The notes: a model not told the origin generated them from the sequence alone. A stretch of DNA of 6,337 nucleotides from a bacterium (GCA_029978815.1 JAPOIQ010000073.1:1-6337), one strand, 5' to 3'; shown: positions 1 through 6,197, numbered from the stretch's first letter. Numbers and translations: made by a program.

Positions 1-260
1 CCGCTACACGGTGCAGCAAAATACAACTCAAGATGCTGAGCGGTATTCCATGAGAAGGTGGCAACCCGTCCGTGTTCAGAAATTCCCAATGCTTCAAGCG
101 CACCACCTAACTTGCGTGTTCGGATCGCCCACTCGCCATAGGTGGTTCGATCGCGCCCATGAACGGTCGCGGTAACGATCTCCTTGTGAGGGTGGTAGCG
201 CTCCGCCCGATCGAAGAGATGAGAAATATTTAGAGGCACATCTTGCATCAATCCTTGCAT
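1..260 (-). CDS. Acyl-CoA ligase (AMP-dependent fatty-acid-CoA synthetase), N-terminal fragment
   Basis: Reading the minus strand from the ATG at 258-260 gives 86 open codons, and the frame then leaves the window at position 1, so the 3' end is missing. The visible protein begins MQGLMQDVPLNISHLFDRAE, followed by HKEIVTATV, TTYGEW, RKLGGALEALGI, GRVATFSWNTAQHLELYFA and APCSG. This is the typical N-terminus of the long-chain or medium-chain acyl-CoA synthetases of the ANL adenylating superfamily (FadD-like), which activate fatty acids to acyl-CoA through an acyl-AMP intermediate. The AMP-binding signature and C-terminal lid lie outside the window, so substrate range cannot be judged. The frame is open upstream to a stop near 315, but I chose the ATG at 260 because MQGLMQD is a common start in this family. 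A second ATG at 246-248, with AAGGA just before it, is an alternative. It is divergent from the membrane-protein gene at 322. Confidence 0.88.
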   Translation of the reverse strand, partial: MQGLMQDVPLNISHLFDRAERYHPHKEIVTATVHGRDRTTYGEWAIRTRKLGGALEALGISEHGRVATFSWNTAQHLELYFAAPCS

Positions 261-309
261 GTTGCGAAACGCTAACCGACCGAGAAACTCAGGCCACAGG
301 GCAGACAGA

Positions 310-315
310 TAACGT
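310..315 (+). promoter_or_regulatory. Candidate -10 element for the membrane-protein gene
   Basis: TAACGT matches the actinobacterial -10 pattern TANNNT. A transcript starting 7 bases downstream would begin exactly at the GTG start codon at 322, which would make the mRNA leaderless. No convincing -35 box is visible about 17 bases upstream, and the only Shine-Dalgarno-like bases (AAGG, 317-320) are one base from the start codon, too close for normal use. This is a position-based inference. Confidence 0.3.
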
Positions 316-321
316 CAAGGT

Positions 322-951
322 GTGACCGCAGCCCCATCTGACACGACTCTCGTTCGTCCGCGTTGGGCTCCGCTCTCGATTGGAGCGTTCATTGCACTTG
401 TCGTGTGCACGAATATCGCCGCCATCGCCTGGGCCCGCCTCGTTCTGTCGTCTCCAGAAACGCTTCTTGCTCTTTCGTCACGCAATCGATATCTCGCTCT
501 TGCTCTTGGAACCGATATCAGTAGCGTCGCCTACTGGGTCATCGGAAGCCTCCGAATCGCACTCGCCTTTGCCGTCTGCCATTTAGCTGGCCGCGCCTAC
601 GGAGACCGGATTCTCGCCATCTTCATCAAATATCTCGGCATGGACCAGCCAACGATTGATCGCTTACAAACGGGATTCGCCAAAGCCGACTGGGCAATCA
701 TTCCGTTCTTCGTCGGTTCGAACATCGTTGCGGCTATCAGCGGTATTCAGCGCACACAACCGGCACGACTGGCTGCGTTTGTCGCTGTCGGGCTTATCGC
801 TCGCCTCGCCCTCATCCAATGGCTCGCCAACATCTTCGATGAGCAACTCACCGATGCAATCAACCTGCTGCAGAAGTATTCCTGGTGGTTTGTTGGAGGA
901 TCAGTGATTCTCGTTTTGCTCACCAATTCAAGGAATACCCGTCGGTCCTGA
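322..951 (+). CDS. Multi-span membrane protein, probable DedA/VTT-family relative
   Basis: A 209-residue protein with hydrophobic segments at about residues 17-38, 68-90, 122-142, 148-170 and 187-200, and a short basic C-terminus (NTRRS). The loop ALSSRNRYLAL (50-60), the later HLAGRAYGD (87-95) and a downstream pair of re-entrant-like hydrophobic stretches resemble small actinobacterial DedA/VTT-type proteins. That family is linked to lipid carrier recycling and membrane homeostasis in other bacteria. The resemblance is from memory of family pattern, and the classic acidic/arginine DedA motifs are not clearly present, so the function stays open. An in-frame stop at 310-312 limits the start, and GTG at 322 is the first start codon after it. 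The gene is divergent from the acyl-CoA ligase, and a 66-base gap without a visible terminator separates it from the next plus-strand gene. Confidence 0.75.
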   Translation: MTAAPSDTTLVRPRWAPLSIGAFIALVVCTNIAAIAWARLVLSSPETLLALSSRNRYLALALGTDISSVAYWVIGSLRIALAFAVCHLAGRAYGDRILAIFIKYLGMDQPTIDRLQTGFAKADWAIIPFFVGSNIVAAISGIQRTQPARLAAFVAVGLIARLALIQWLANIFDEQLTDAINLLQKYSWWFVGGSVILVLLTNSRNTRRS

Positions 952-1017
952 GCACCTCTTGCGAGCCTGTTACTGTCGTTCGTACCGGCGGGAAATCCGT
1001 GTATAGATTGGAGTGAA

Positions 1018-1212
1018 ATGCACACCTACGAATGTTCATCATGTGGAATGACAGTCAATGCGACCTGCGGAGCATGTGACGCCCCTCTCGAAAATGACGT
1101 GCTCACTCGAGACGACGGGTCGACCGTGCAAATCTCGAAGTGCCCGAATGGTCACGGCAAGATCAAATCACCGCTGTGCTGTGGCGCCGACATGTCATGC
1201 ACGCTCGGCTGA
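1018..1212 (+). CDS. Small cysteine-rich zinc-ribbon-like protein, function unknown
   Basis: A 64-residue protein with CxxC pairs at C6/C9 and C17/C20, then C42-P-N-G-H46, a C54-C55 doublet and C61. Paired CxxC knuckles followed by a second Cys/His cluster suggest one or two bound zinc (or iron) ions, as in small zinc-ribbon or rubredoxin-like proteins. The segments YECSSCGMTVNATCGACDAP and GKIKSPLCCG look like a conserved small bacterial family whose role I cannot name. There is no signal peptide or membrane segment, so it is probably cytoplasmic. The ATG start is supported by GGAG at 1010-1013 with a 4-base spacer. TATAGATT at 1002-1009 just upstream could be a -10 element for its own promoter. 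Its stop is 27 bases from the convergent dapB stop, with no obvious terminator hairpin between them. Confidence 0.8.
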   Translation: MHTYECSSCGMTVNATCGACDAPLENDVLTRDDGSTVQISKCPNGHGKIKSPLCCGADMSCTLG

Positions 1213-1239
1213 TCACTAGTTAGAGAACAACCACAACCA

Positions 1240-2016
1240 CTACAGCAGCGCGTCAAGACCGGTGATAAGGCCATCGGCTGTAGCGATGCGCCTGCAGGCA
1301 AGCACCACACCGGGCATGAAGCTCGTGCGGTCGTACGAGTCCTGTCGAATTGACAGGGTCTGACCCTGCGCCCCGAGAATCACCTCTTGATGGGCGGTCA
1401 TGCCTCGCATTCTGACTGAGTGAATCCGCACACCGTTTGGACCCAACCCACCGCGAGCGCCCTGAGGCTCTTCAACCTCGGTGGGATCATCAGCCCAGCC
1501 AGACTCCGCCGGCCTCATAACACGAGCTGTTGCGAGCGCAGTACCAGATGGTGCATCAATTTTCTCGTCATGATGGAGCTCGATAATTTCGGCCGTCTCG
1601 AAAAATGCAGCCGCCTCGGCGGCAAATTTCATCATCAACACAGCAGAGATTGCGAAGTTGGCAGCAATCAAACAGTTTGCGTCTGACGCTGCAAAGGCTG
1701 ACACGAATGACGCAATGTCATCGTCATCAAAACCCGTCGTTCCAACGACTGCGTGAATGCCGTGGAGGGCGAGAAATGGAAGAGTGACCCGTGCCGCCTC
1801 TGCTGTCGTGAAGTCCACCACGACGTCACAGGACGCCTCCGCCAAGGCACGAAGATCAGACGAGACCGTGAGCCCATGAATCGTTTCGCCACCGTCTACA
1901 TCAACAACAGCAACGAGTTCGAGACCATCTGCGTCGACAACAGCGTCACACACAGTTCTTCCCATTCGCCCGGTTGCCCCAACGACTCCAACACGAATAC
2001 TGGCCATAGCGTTCAC
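1240..2016 (-). CDS. dapB: 4-hydroxy-tetrahydrodipicolinate reductase
   Basis: DapB reduces 4-hydroxy-tetrahydrodipicolinate to tetrahydrodipicolinate with NAD(P)H in the cytoplasmic lysine/meso-diaminopimelate pathway, which feeds peptidoglycan cross-links. The 258-residue protein has the N-terminal Rossmann motif GVVGATGRMG (10-19), VDFTTAEA (67-74), VVGTTGF (90-96), ANFAIS (119-124), and the signature ELHHDEKIDAPSGTAL (146-161). In that signature H148 and K152 correspond to the catalytic His/Lys of the family. The C-terminal motifs HSVRMRGMTAHQEVILG and YDRTSFMPGV complete the substrate domain. Length is slightly above the roughly 245 residues of mycobacterial DapB. I chose the GTG at 2014-2016 because GGAG (2021-2024) lies 4 bases upstream. 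An ATG three codons inside (2005-2007) starts where family homology begins and is the alternative. It lies 9 bases after the M16 peptidase stop, so it is probably co-transcribed and translationally coupled. Confidence 0.97.
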   Translation of the reverse strand: MNAMASIRVGVVGATGRMGRTVCDAVVDADGLELVAVVDVDGGETIHGLTVSSDLRALAEASCDVVVDFTTAEAARVTLPFLALHGIHAVVGTTGFDDDDIASFVSAFAASDANCLIAANFAISAVLMMKFAAEAAAFFETAEIIELHHDEKIDAPSGTALATARVMRPAESGWADDPTEVEEPQGARGGLGPNGVRIHSVRMRGMTAHQEVILGAQGQTLSIRQDSYDRTSFMPGVVLACRRIATADGLITGLDALL

Positions 2017-2020
2017 GGTA

Positions 2021-2024
2021 CTCC
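2021..2024 (-). promoter_or_regulatory. Ribosome binding site for dapB
   Basis: On the minus strand GGAG sits 4 bases before the GTG at 2016 and 13 bases before the internal ATG at 2007. The spacing therefore favours the GTG start. It lies inside the 9-base gap after the M16 peptidase stop codon (2026-2028), a layout typical of translational coupling. Confidence 0.55.
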
Positions 2025-2025
2025 G

Positions 2026-3249
2026 TTACGCAGCGCCAACAGAGACGGTTAGTCTCCCCCCGCCAAGAACCGACGCAGCCACTTGAGCGGCATCAGTTCG
2101 GGTGACCTGACCCCATCGCGCAATTTGTTCGTCGACTGACCGAATATTCGAAGTTGCCGAAAGCATTCCACCGAGTCGAGCCATTCGTGCACCTGAGTCC
2201 TCAAGACTCATCTCAAACGCCCCAACGAGGTAGCCCACAGCGGTATCGACTTCCTCGTCGGTTGGGCCATTTTTCGCAAGGTCGTCAATGATGTCGCCGA
2301 TGAGTTGCTCGACCTCAGTTGCGCGCCCCGGGTTCGTTCCGGCGTACACCGACCAAGCTCCGGCATCAGAAAATGTGCTCAAACCGGAAAAGACGGTGTA
2401 CGCGAGACCGCGACGCTCACGAATCTCATCGAAGAGCCGACTCGAGAGTCCACCGCCGAGCACGTGGTTCACCACATCCAGGCATTCTCGTTGGGGGTCC
2501 AGACGAGGCAACCCCAGGCCGCCGATCACGAGATGAGTTTGCTCAGTGTCATCGATAACCGAGCTGTCGCCAGCAGTCTTTGTTGGAGCTGTTCGGCGGA
2601 GCCCGGAATGACCTTGAGGGAGGCTGCGAAAGGCCGCTGCGGCATCGGCAATCACTGCATCTGGATCAACCGCGCCTGCGATCGCGACCACCATGCGCTC
2701 CGCAACATAATGCTCGGCGTGAAAATCTCGAATGTCATCAACCGAGGTCTCCGCGACTGAACGTCGAGTGCCACCCGGGTCTCGGCCGAGCGCATGGTCA
2801 GCGAATAGCTGTTGAGCGAATACTCGATGCGCAACATCATCTGGCGAATCGTCGTCCATGGCGAGCTCTTCAAGGATGACTTGACGTTCGCTCTCGACGT
2901 CAGACGACCGCAATGACGGCACCGAGATCACGTCACCTAGGAGATTTAGAGCATCGGTGACGTGTCGAGCAGGCATTCGGCAATAGAACGTCGTGTTTTC
3001 TCGAGCGGTATACGCGTTGATATCTCCTCCAACACGGTCAACCGAACGGGAAATATCGGATGCTGAACGCTGAGCAGTTCCTTTAAACAGCAGATGCTCT
3101 AGAAAGTGACTTACGCCCGCAATGGGTTCAGGTTCATCTCTAGAGCCGACACCAACCCAGACTCCAACCGAGACCGAACGCGTTGTCTCCATTGGGTCGA
3201 CCGCAATGGTCAACCCATTGTCGAGAACGACAACACGCTCGGTCATCAA
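2026..3249 (-). CDS. pepR: M16-family zinc metallopeptidase (PepR / mitochondrial processing peptidase-like)
   Basis: This is a single-chain M16B-type (pitrilysin/MPP-like) protease with two homologous halves. The N-terminal half has the inverted zinc motif HFLEH at residues 48-52, where both histidines bind zinc and the glutamate is catalytic. The third zinc ligand is expected at E127/E128 in ERQVILEEL, 74-75 residues on, which is the family spacing. NAYTARENTTFYCRM (78-92) is the conserved strand after the active site. The C-terminal half carries GGGLSSRLFDEIRERRGL (265-282), the usual substrate-chamber motif. Length (about 406 residues) is normal for bacterial members. The longest reading opens with TTG at 3247-3249, immediately followed by ATG at 3244-3246. 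I prefer the ATG, giving 406 residues that begin MTERVVVLDNGLTI. No Shine-Dalgarno is visible in the 18 bases after the pnp stop, so initiation probably depends on ribosomes finishing pnp. Physiological substrates are unknown. Confidence 0.95.
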   Translation of the reverse strand: MMTERVVVLDNGLTIAVDPMETTRSVSVGVWVGVGSRDEPEPIAGVSHFLEHLLFKGTAQRSASDISRSVDRVGGDINAYTARENTTFYCRMPARHVTDALNLLGDVISVPSLRSSDVESERQVILEELAMDDDSPDDVAHRVFAQQLFADHALGRDPGGTRRSVAETSVDDIRDFHAEHYVAERMVVAIAGAVDPDAVIADAAAAFRSLPQGHSGLRRTAPTKTAGDSSVIDDTEQTHLVIGGLGLPRLDPQRECLDVVNHVLGGGLSSRLFDEIRERRGLAYTVFSGLSTFSDAGAWSVYAGTNPGRATEVEQLIGDIIDDLAKNGPTDEEVDTAVGYLVGAFEMSLEDSGARMARLGGMLSATSNIRSVDEQIARWGQVTRTDAAQVAASVLGGGRLTVSVGAA

Positions 3250-3264
3250 GTTGGTACTGGTGAA

Positions 3265-5634
3265 TTAGCGGTGACGGCGACGGCCACCGCCGTCACCTCG
3301 ACGCTCAGAACTTGGACCAAGATCGCCAAGTTCATCGGCGAGTTCTGCATCGAAGCTCTCATCGAAGCTCACAGATTCGATGTCACCATCACTTGATGCT
3401 CGGGGTGCGGGGGCTTCAGCCGCTTCGCTGTTGTCACCGGTTGACTCAGAAACGATGTCACCGGCTGGGCTGAGTGACACCTTGCCGCGATCGTCGATCT
3501 CATCAACAACGACTTCAACTTCGTCACCGAGCGACAGCACATCTTCAACTGCGTTGATCCGCTTCCCACGTCCGATTTTCGAGATGTGAAGCAGACCGTC
3601 GCGGCCGGGAAGGATGTTGACGAACGCACCGAACTTCGTGATGTTGACGACGCGACCCATGTAGGTCGCACCAATCTCTGCCTTCGGGGGATCAACGATG
3701 TTGAGGATCGCCGTGCGTGCCTCTTCCATCCGCCACGATTCGACTGCAGCAATTGTCACAATTCCGACAGCCCCATCGTCGTCGACAGCAATATCTGCAC
3801 CGGTCTCAGCCTGAATCGTGTTGATGATCTTGCCCTTAGGCCCAATGACCTCTCCAACCTTGTCGATCGGGATGGTGATCGTCACGATCTTTGGTGCTGT
3901 CGCAGCAACTTCTGCACGTGGTGCCGAGATAGCCGCATTCATCACATCGAGGATCTGCATACGTGCTTCACGGGCCTGCTGGAGAGCATCAGCGAGGACC
4001 TGCGCTGGAATTCCGTCGATCTTCGTGTCGAGCTGCAACGCGGTGATCGCATCGCTTGTTCCGGCCACCTTGAAGTCCATGTCACCAAATGCGTCTTCAG
4101 CACCAAGGATGTCGGTCAAGGTCACGTAGTTGTCTCCATCTTTCACAAGGCCCATTGCGATACCGGACACCGCACCACGAATTGGCACGCCGGCGTCCAT
4201 GAGCGAGAGGCTCGAGGAGCACACCGAACCCATTGACGTTGAACCATTCGATGACATGACCTCTGAGACGAGACGGAGGGTGTACGCGAAGTCTTCCTGA
4301 TTCGGAACGACCGGCATAACTGCACGAGCCGCGAGAGCACCGTGACCGATCTCTCGACGCTTTGGTGAGCCGACTCGACCGGTCTCGCCATTCGCCCACG
4401 GAGGCATGTTGTAGTGATGCAGGTAACGCTTCTCGTTATTCGGTGACAGCGAGTCGATCATCTGGTTCATTCTCGGCATTGCAAGGGTGAGAACATTCAT
4501 AACCTGTGTCTCGCCACGCTGGAACAGACCCGAACCGTGCGCTGTTGGGAGCACACCAACCTCGGCTGAAACCGGACGAAGATCACGGACGCCGCGACCA
4601 TCGATACGAAGGCCCTCATCGACGATCCGACGACGAACGAGCTTCTTGGTGAGCGAGCGCACGGCTTCCTTCACGGCTTTTTCCTGGCCTGCAAATTCAC
4701 CATCCTCGCCACAGAGTGCCTCGAGTGCCTTCGCAGTTGCTGCGTCGGTGGCGGCATTGCGCTCTGCCTTGCCCGCAATCGCAACTGCTGCACCGATCTC
4801 GGCTGATACACAACCCTCAACTGCTGCAAACACCTCTGGGGAGTAATCGAGTACCGGCGTGAAGGGAAGTTGCTCAATCGGACCAGAGGTTGCGATGACG
4901 CTTGCGACGAGCTGACGCTGCAACGCAATCGATTCTTTGATCCACTGCTTTGAGGCATCGAGTCCTTCGGCGAGCGCGACCTCGTCAACATTTGGCGCAC
5001 CGTCTTCGTAGAAGTAGAAGCTTTGCTCAGTGCCACCGGCCTCAACCATCATGATTGCGACATCGCCGTTGTCGAGTTCGCGGCCAGCAACAACAAGTTC
5101 AAAGGTGGAAGCTTCGCCCTCTTCATAGGTTGGGTGAGGAATCCAATTTCCTTCGGTCGTGTACGCCACCCGGACAGAGCCAATTGGACCTTCAAATGGG
5201 ATTCCAGAGATCATGAGCGCAGCCGACGCCGCATTGATTGAAAGCACGTCATGTGGGTTCGCCATGTCAACACCAAGCACGGTGGTCACCACTTGAACCT
5301 CGTTGCGGAAGCCATCTGGGAATGCCGGGCGGAGTGGGCGGTCAGTGAGACGACAGGTGAGAATTGCGTCCTCCGTCGGACGTCCCTCACGGCGGAAGAA
5401 CGAACCAGGAATCTTGCCTGCTGCGTATGAACGCTCTTCAACGTCAACGGTCAAGGGGAAAAAGTCGACGCCTGGGCGAACGTCTCGTGCAGCATTTGCT
5501 GTCGTCAATACCCTGGTCTCTCCGATTGAGGCAACAACTGCGCCTTGGCTCTGCGGAGCGAATTTTCCTGTCTCGAATGACAGCGTGCGGTCAGTGCCCG
5601 AAATTGCTCCGGACACGCGGATTGGATCAGCCAT
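3265..5634 (-). CDS. pnp: Polyribonucleotide nucleotidyltransferase (PNPase)
   Basis: PNPase degrades RNA 3'-to-5' with phosphate and can also add 3' tails. The actinobacterial enzyme has been described as guanosine pentaphosphate synthetase I. The 789 residues read as RNase PH domain 1 (about 12-145, with FFRREGRPTEDAIL at 79-92), an all-helical linker (about 240-330), RNase PH domain 2 (about 340-560), a KH domain (about 581-642, GxxG loop IGPKGK at 597-602) and an S1 domain (about 654-724). The phosphate-binding loop SNGSTSMGS (462-470) is intact. So are the acidic catalytic positions D514 and D520 in DILGAEDAFGDMDF, which align with E. coli D486 and D492. A 65-residue tail follows S1: acidic and disordered-looking, then arginine/glycine-rich at the very end (SSERRGDGGGRRRHR). 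It is longer than the 711-residue E. coli enzyme, as is usual in actinobacteria. ATG 5632-5634 has a strong AAAGGAG 6 bases upstream. It is the first gene of the pnp-pepR-dapB block. Confidence 0.98.
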   Translation of the reverse strand: MADPIRVSGAISGTDRTLSFETGKFAPQSQGAVVASIGETRVLTTANAARDVRPGVDFFPLTVDVEERSYAAGKIPGSFFRREGRPTEDAILTCRLTDRPLRPAFPDGFRNEVQVVTTVLGVDMANPHDVLSINAASAALMISGIPFEGPIGSVRVAYTTEGNWIPHPTYEEGEASTFELVVAGRELDNGDVAIMMVEAGGTEQSFYFYEDGAPNVDEVALAEGLDASKQWIKESIALQRQLVASVIATSGPIEQLPFTPVLDYSPEVFAAVEGCVSAEIGAAVAIAGKAERNAATDAATAKALEALCGEDGEFAGQEKAVKEAVRSLTKKLVRRRIVDEGLRIDGRGVRDLRPVSAEVGVLPTAHGSGLFQRGETQVMNVLTLAMPRMNQMIDSLSPNNEKRYLHHYNMPPWANGETGRVGSPKRREIGHGALAARAVMPVVPNQEDFAYTLRLVSEVMSSNGSTSMGSVCSSSLSLMDAGVPIRGAVSGIAMGLVKDGDNYVTLTDILGAEDAFGDMDFKVAGTSDAITALQLDTKIDGIPAQVLADALQQAREARMQILDVMNAAISAPRAEVAATAPKIVTITIPIDKVGEVIGPKGKIINTIQAETGADIAVDDDGAVGIVTIAAVESWRMEEARTAILNIVDPPKAEIGATYMGRVVNITKFGAFVNILPGRDGLLHISKIGRGKRINAVEDVLSLGDEVEVVVDEIDDRGKVSLSPAGDIVSESTGDNSEAAEAPAPRASSDGDIESVSFDESFDAELADELGDLGPSSERRGDGGGRRRHR

Positions 5635-5640
5635 TAGTGG

Positions 5641-5647
5641 CTCCTTT
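5641..5647 (-). promoter_or_regulatory. Strong ribosome binding site for pnp
   Basis: AAAGGAG on the minus strand lies 6 bases before the pnp ATG, which is ideal spacing. It begins only one base after the right-hand end of a perfect 9-bp hairpin (5649-5669), so folding of that hairpin or binding of a protein to it could affect ribosome access. Confidence 0.85.
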
Positions 5648-5648
5648 C

Positions 5649-5669
5649 CATTTGGGACGTTCCCAAATG
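5649..5669 (-). promoter_or_regulatory. Perfect 9-bp hairpin abutting the pnp ribosome binding site
   Basis: CATTTGGGA (one arm) and TCCCAAATG (other arm) are exact reverse complements around a 3-base loop, so the mRNA can form a 9-bp stem ending one base before the Shine-Dalgarno AAAGGAG. No T-tract follows, so it is not a rho-independent terminator. It may protect the transcript, be an RNase III or PNPase target, or tune translation. PNPase is autoregulated through leader double-stranded RNA in E. coli, and RNase III cutting between rpsO and pnp is known in Streptomyces. A dyad operator for a DNA-binding protein is an alternative. Confidence 0.7.
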
Positions 5670-5679
5670 ATGTGGAGCA

Positions 5680-5799
5680 GCTCTCCGGTTCCCAGTTGGC
5701 AACACCGCGCCGTCCTTCTTTTCAGGACCGACACGATTTCGGCAACCGGTAACCGACATCAGCTACTCGGTGTTATTCAGACGATTACGTCCGGAGAGC
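5680..5799 (-). other. Possible long-range stem in the pnp leader (9-nt complementary arms)
   Basis: On the minus-strand RNA, GCTCTCCGG (5799-5791) can pair perfectly with CCGGAGAGC (5688-5680), closing a loop of about 100 bases. The downstream arm also overlaps a small local dyad (GAGC-A-GCTC at 5675-5683), so two alternative folds are possible. A 9-base match at this distance could occur by chance in a region of this size, so the call is tentative. Confidence 0.3.
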
Positions 5800-5810
5800 A
5801 GGTTATCCCG

Positions 5811-5847
5811 CAAAAACAACGCCCGCTCGTCATTCGACCGAGCGGGC
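5811..5847 (-). terminator. Rho-independent terminator downstream of rpsO
   Basis: On the minus strand a perfect 9-bp GC-rich stem GCCCGCTCG/CGAGCGGGC (arms 5839-5847 and 5821-5829) with a 9-base loop is followed at once by GTTGTTTTTG (5820-5811). It lies about 53 bases after the rpsO stop codon and about 175 bases before the pnp start. It should end or attenuate rpsO transcription, so pnp must be read through it or have its own promoter. Confidence 0.85.
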
Positions 5848-5900
5848 ATGTTCTTAACCGGAATATCTGGTGGTAACCGACACCAAATATGTGGTGGAAC

Positions 5901-6164
5901 TCAGCGGCGAAGGCCGTGTTCAGAAACGATCGAGCGATAGCGCTCGACATCAATTTCGCGGATGTAGTCCAGCATTCGGCGACGACGGCCGACGAGCATC
6001 AACAGGCCACGACGCGAGTGGTGGTCTTTCGGATGCGTCTTCAGGTGATCGGTGAGATGCTGAATTCGCGATGAGAGCAGAGCGATTTGGACCTCGGGGG
6101 ACCCGGTGTCACTGTCGCTCTGACGGTGACGTGCGATGACGTCTGCCTTTGGCTCAATTGCCAT
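5901..6164 (-). CDS. rpsO: 30S ribosomal protein S15
   Basis: S15 is a primary binder of 16S rRNA in the central domain of the small subunit and helps nucleate platform assembly. The 87-residue product is close to the usual 89. It shows the family signatures [12 protein letters not shown] (19-30), [12 protein letters not shown] (44-55) and RRRRMLDY (60-67), and ends in the conserved GLRR. H40, D47 and S50 correspond to the E. coli H41/D48/S51 group that contacts 16S helix 22. The ATG at 6162-6164 is preceded by AAAGGTAGG (6180-6172). It sits between ribF and pnp, the conserved actinobacterial arrangement. In many bacteria S15 represses its own translation by binding the rpsO leader, and the 5' leader here holds a small GC hairpin that could serve this, but no match to a known S15 leader class was shown. 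Confidence 0.98.
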   Translation of the reverse strand: MAIEPKADVIARHRQSDSDTGSPEVQIALLSSRIQHLTDHLKTHPKDHHSRRGLLMLVGRRRRMLDYIREIDVERYRSIVSEHGLRR

Positions 6165-6197
6165 TGTCTTGCCTACCTTTTTGTAGTTGAGGTGGTC

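Noticed and set aside
747..1025. A 92-codon minus-strand open frame opposite the membrane protein
   Set aside because: It overlaps the better supported plus-strand membrane gene over most of its length and has no recognisable features.
1213..1239. Bidirectional terminator between the zinc-ribbon gene and dapB
   Set aside because: The 27-base convergent gap contains no inverted repeat with a T-tract in either direction.
2305..2760. A 151-codon plus-strand open frame opposite the M16 peptidase
   Set aside because: The minus strand carries an intact conserved protease with its zinc motif; the plus frame has no recognisable family.
3586..4236. A 216-codon plus-strand open frame opposite pnp
   Set aside because: It lies wholly inside the well-conserved PNPase gene, has no recognisable domain and shows low-complexity composition expected of an antisense frame.
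5712..5728. Short GTCCT/AGGAC stem-loop in the pnp leader as a second terminator
   Set aside because: Only 5 bp and no following T-tract on the minus strand, so it is not supported as a terminator.
5800..5805. TAACCT on the minus strand as a -10 box for a pnp promoter
   Set aside because: It fits TANNNT, but the expected -35 position falls in the terminator stem (GAGCGG) and offers no match, so I did not call a promoter.
5364..5876. A 170-codon plus-strand open frame spanning the pnp start and the rpsO-pnp spacer
   Set aside because: It crosses the pnp start region, its ribosome site, the hairpin and the rpsO terminator, and its product has no family features.
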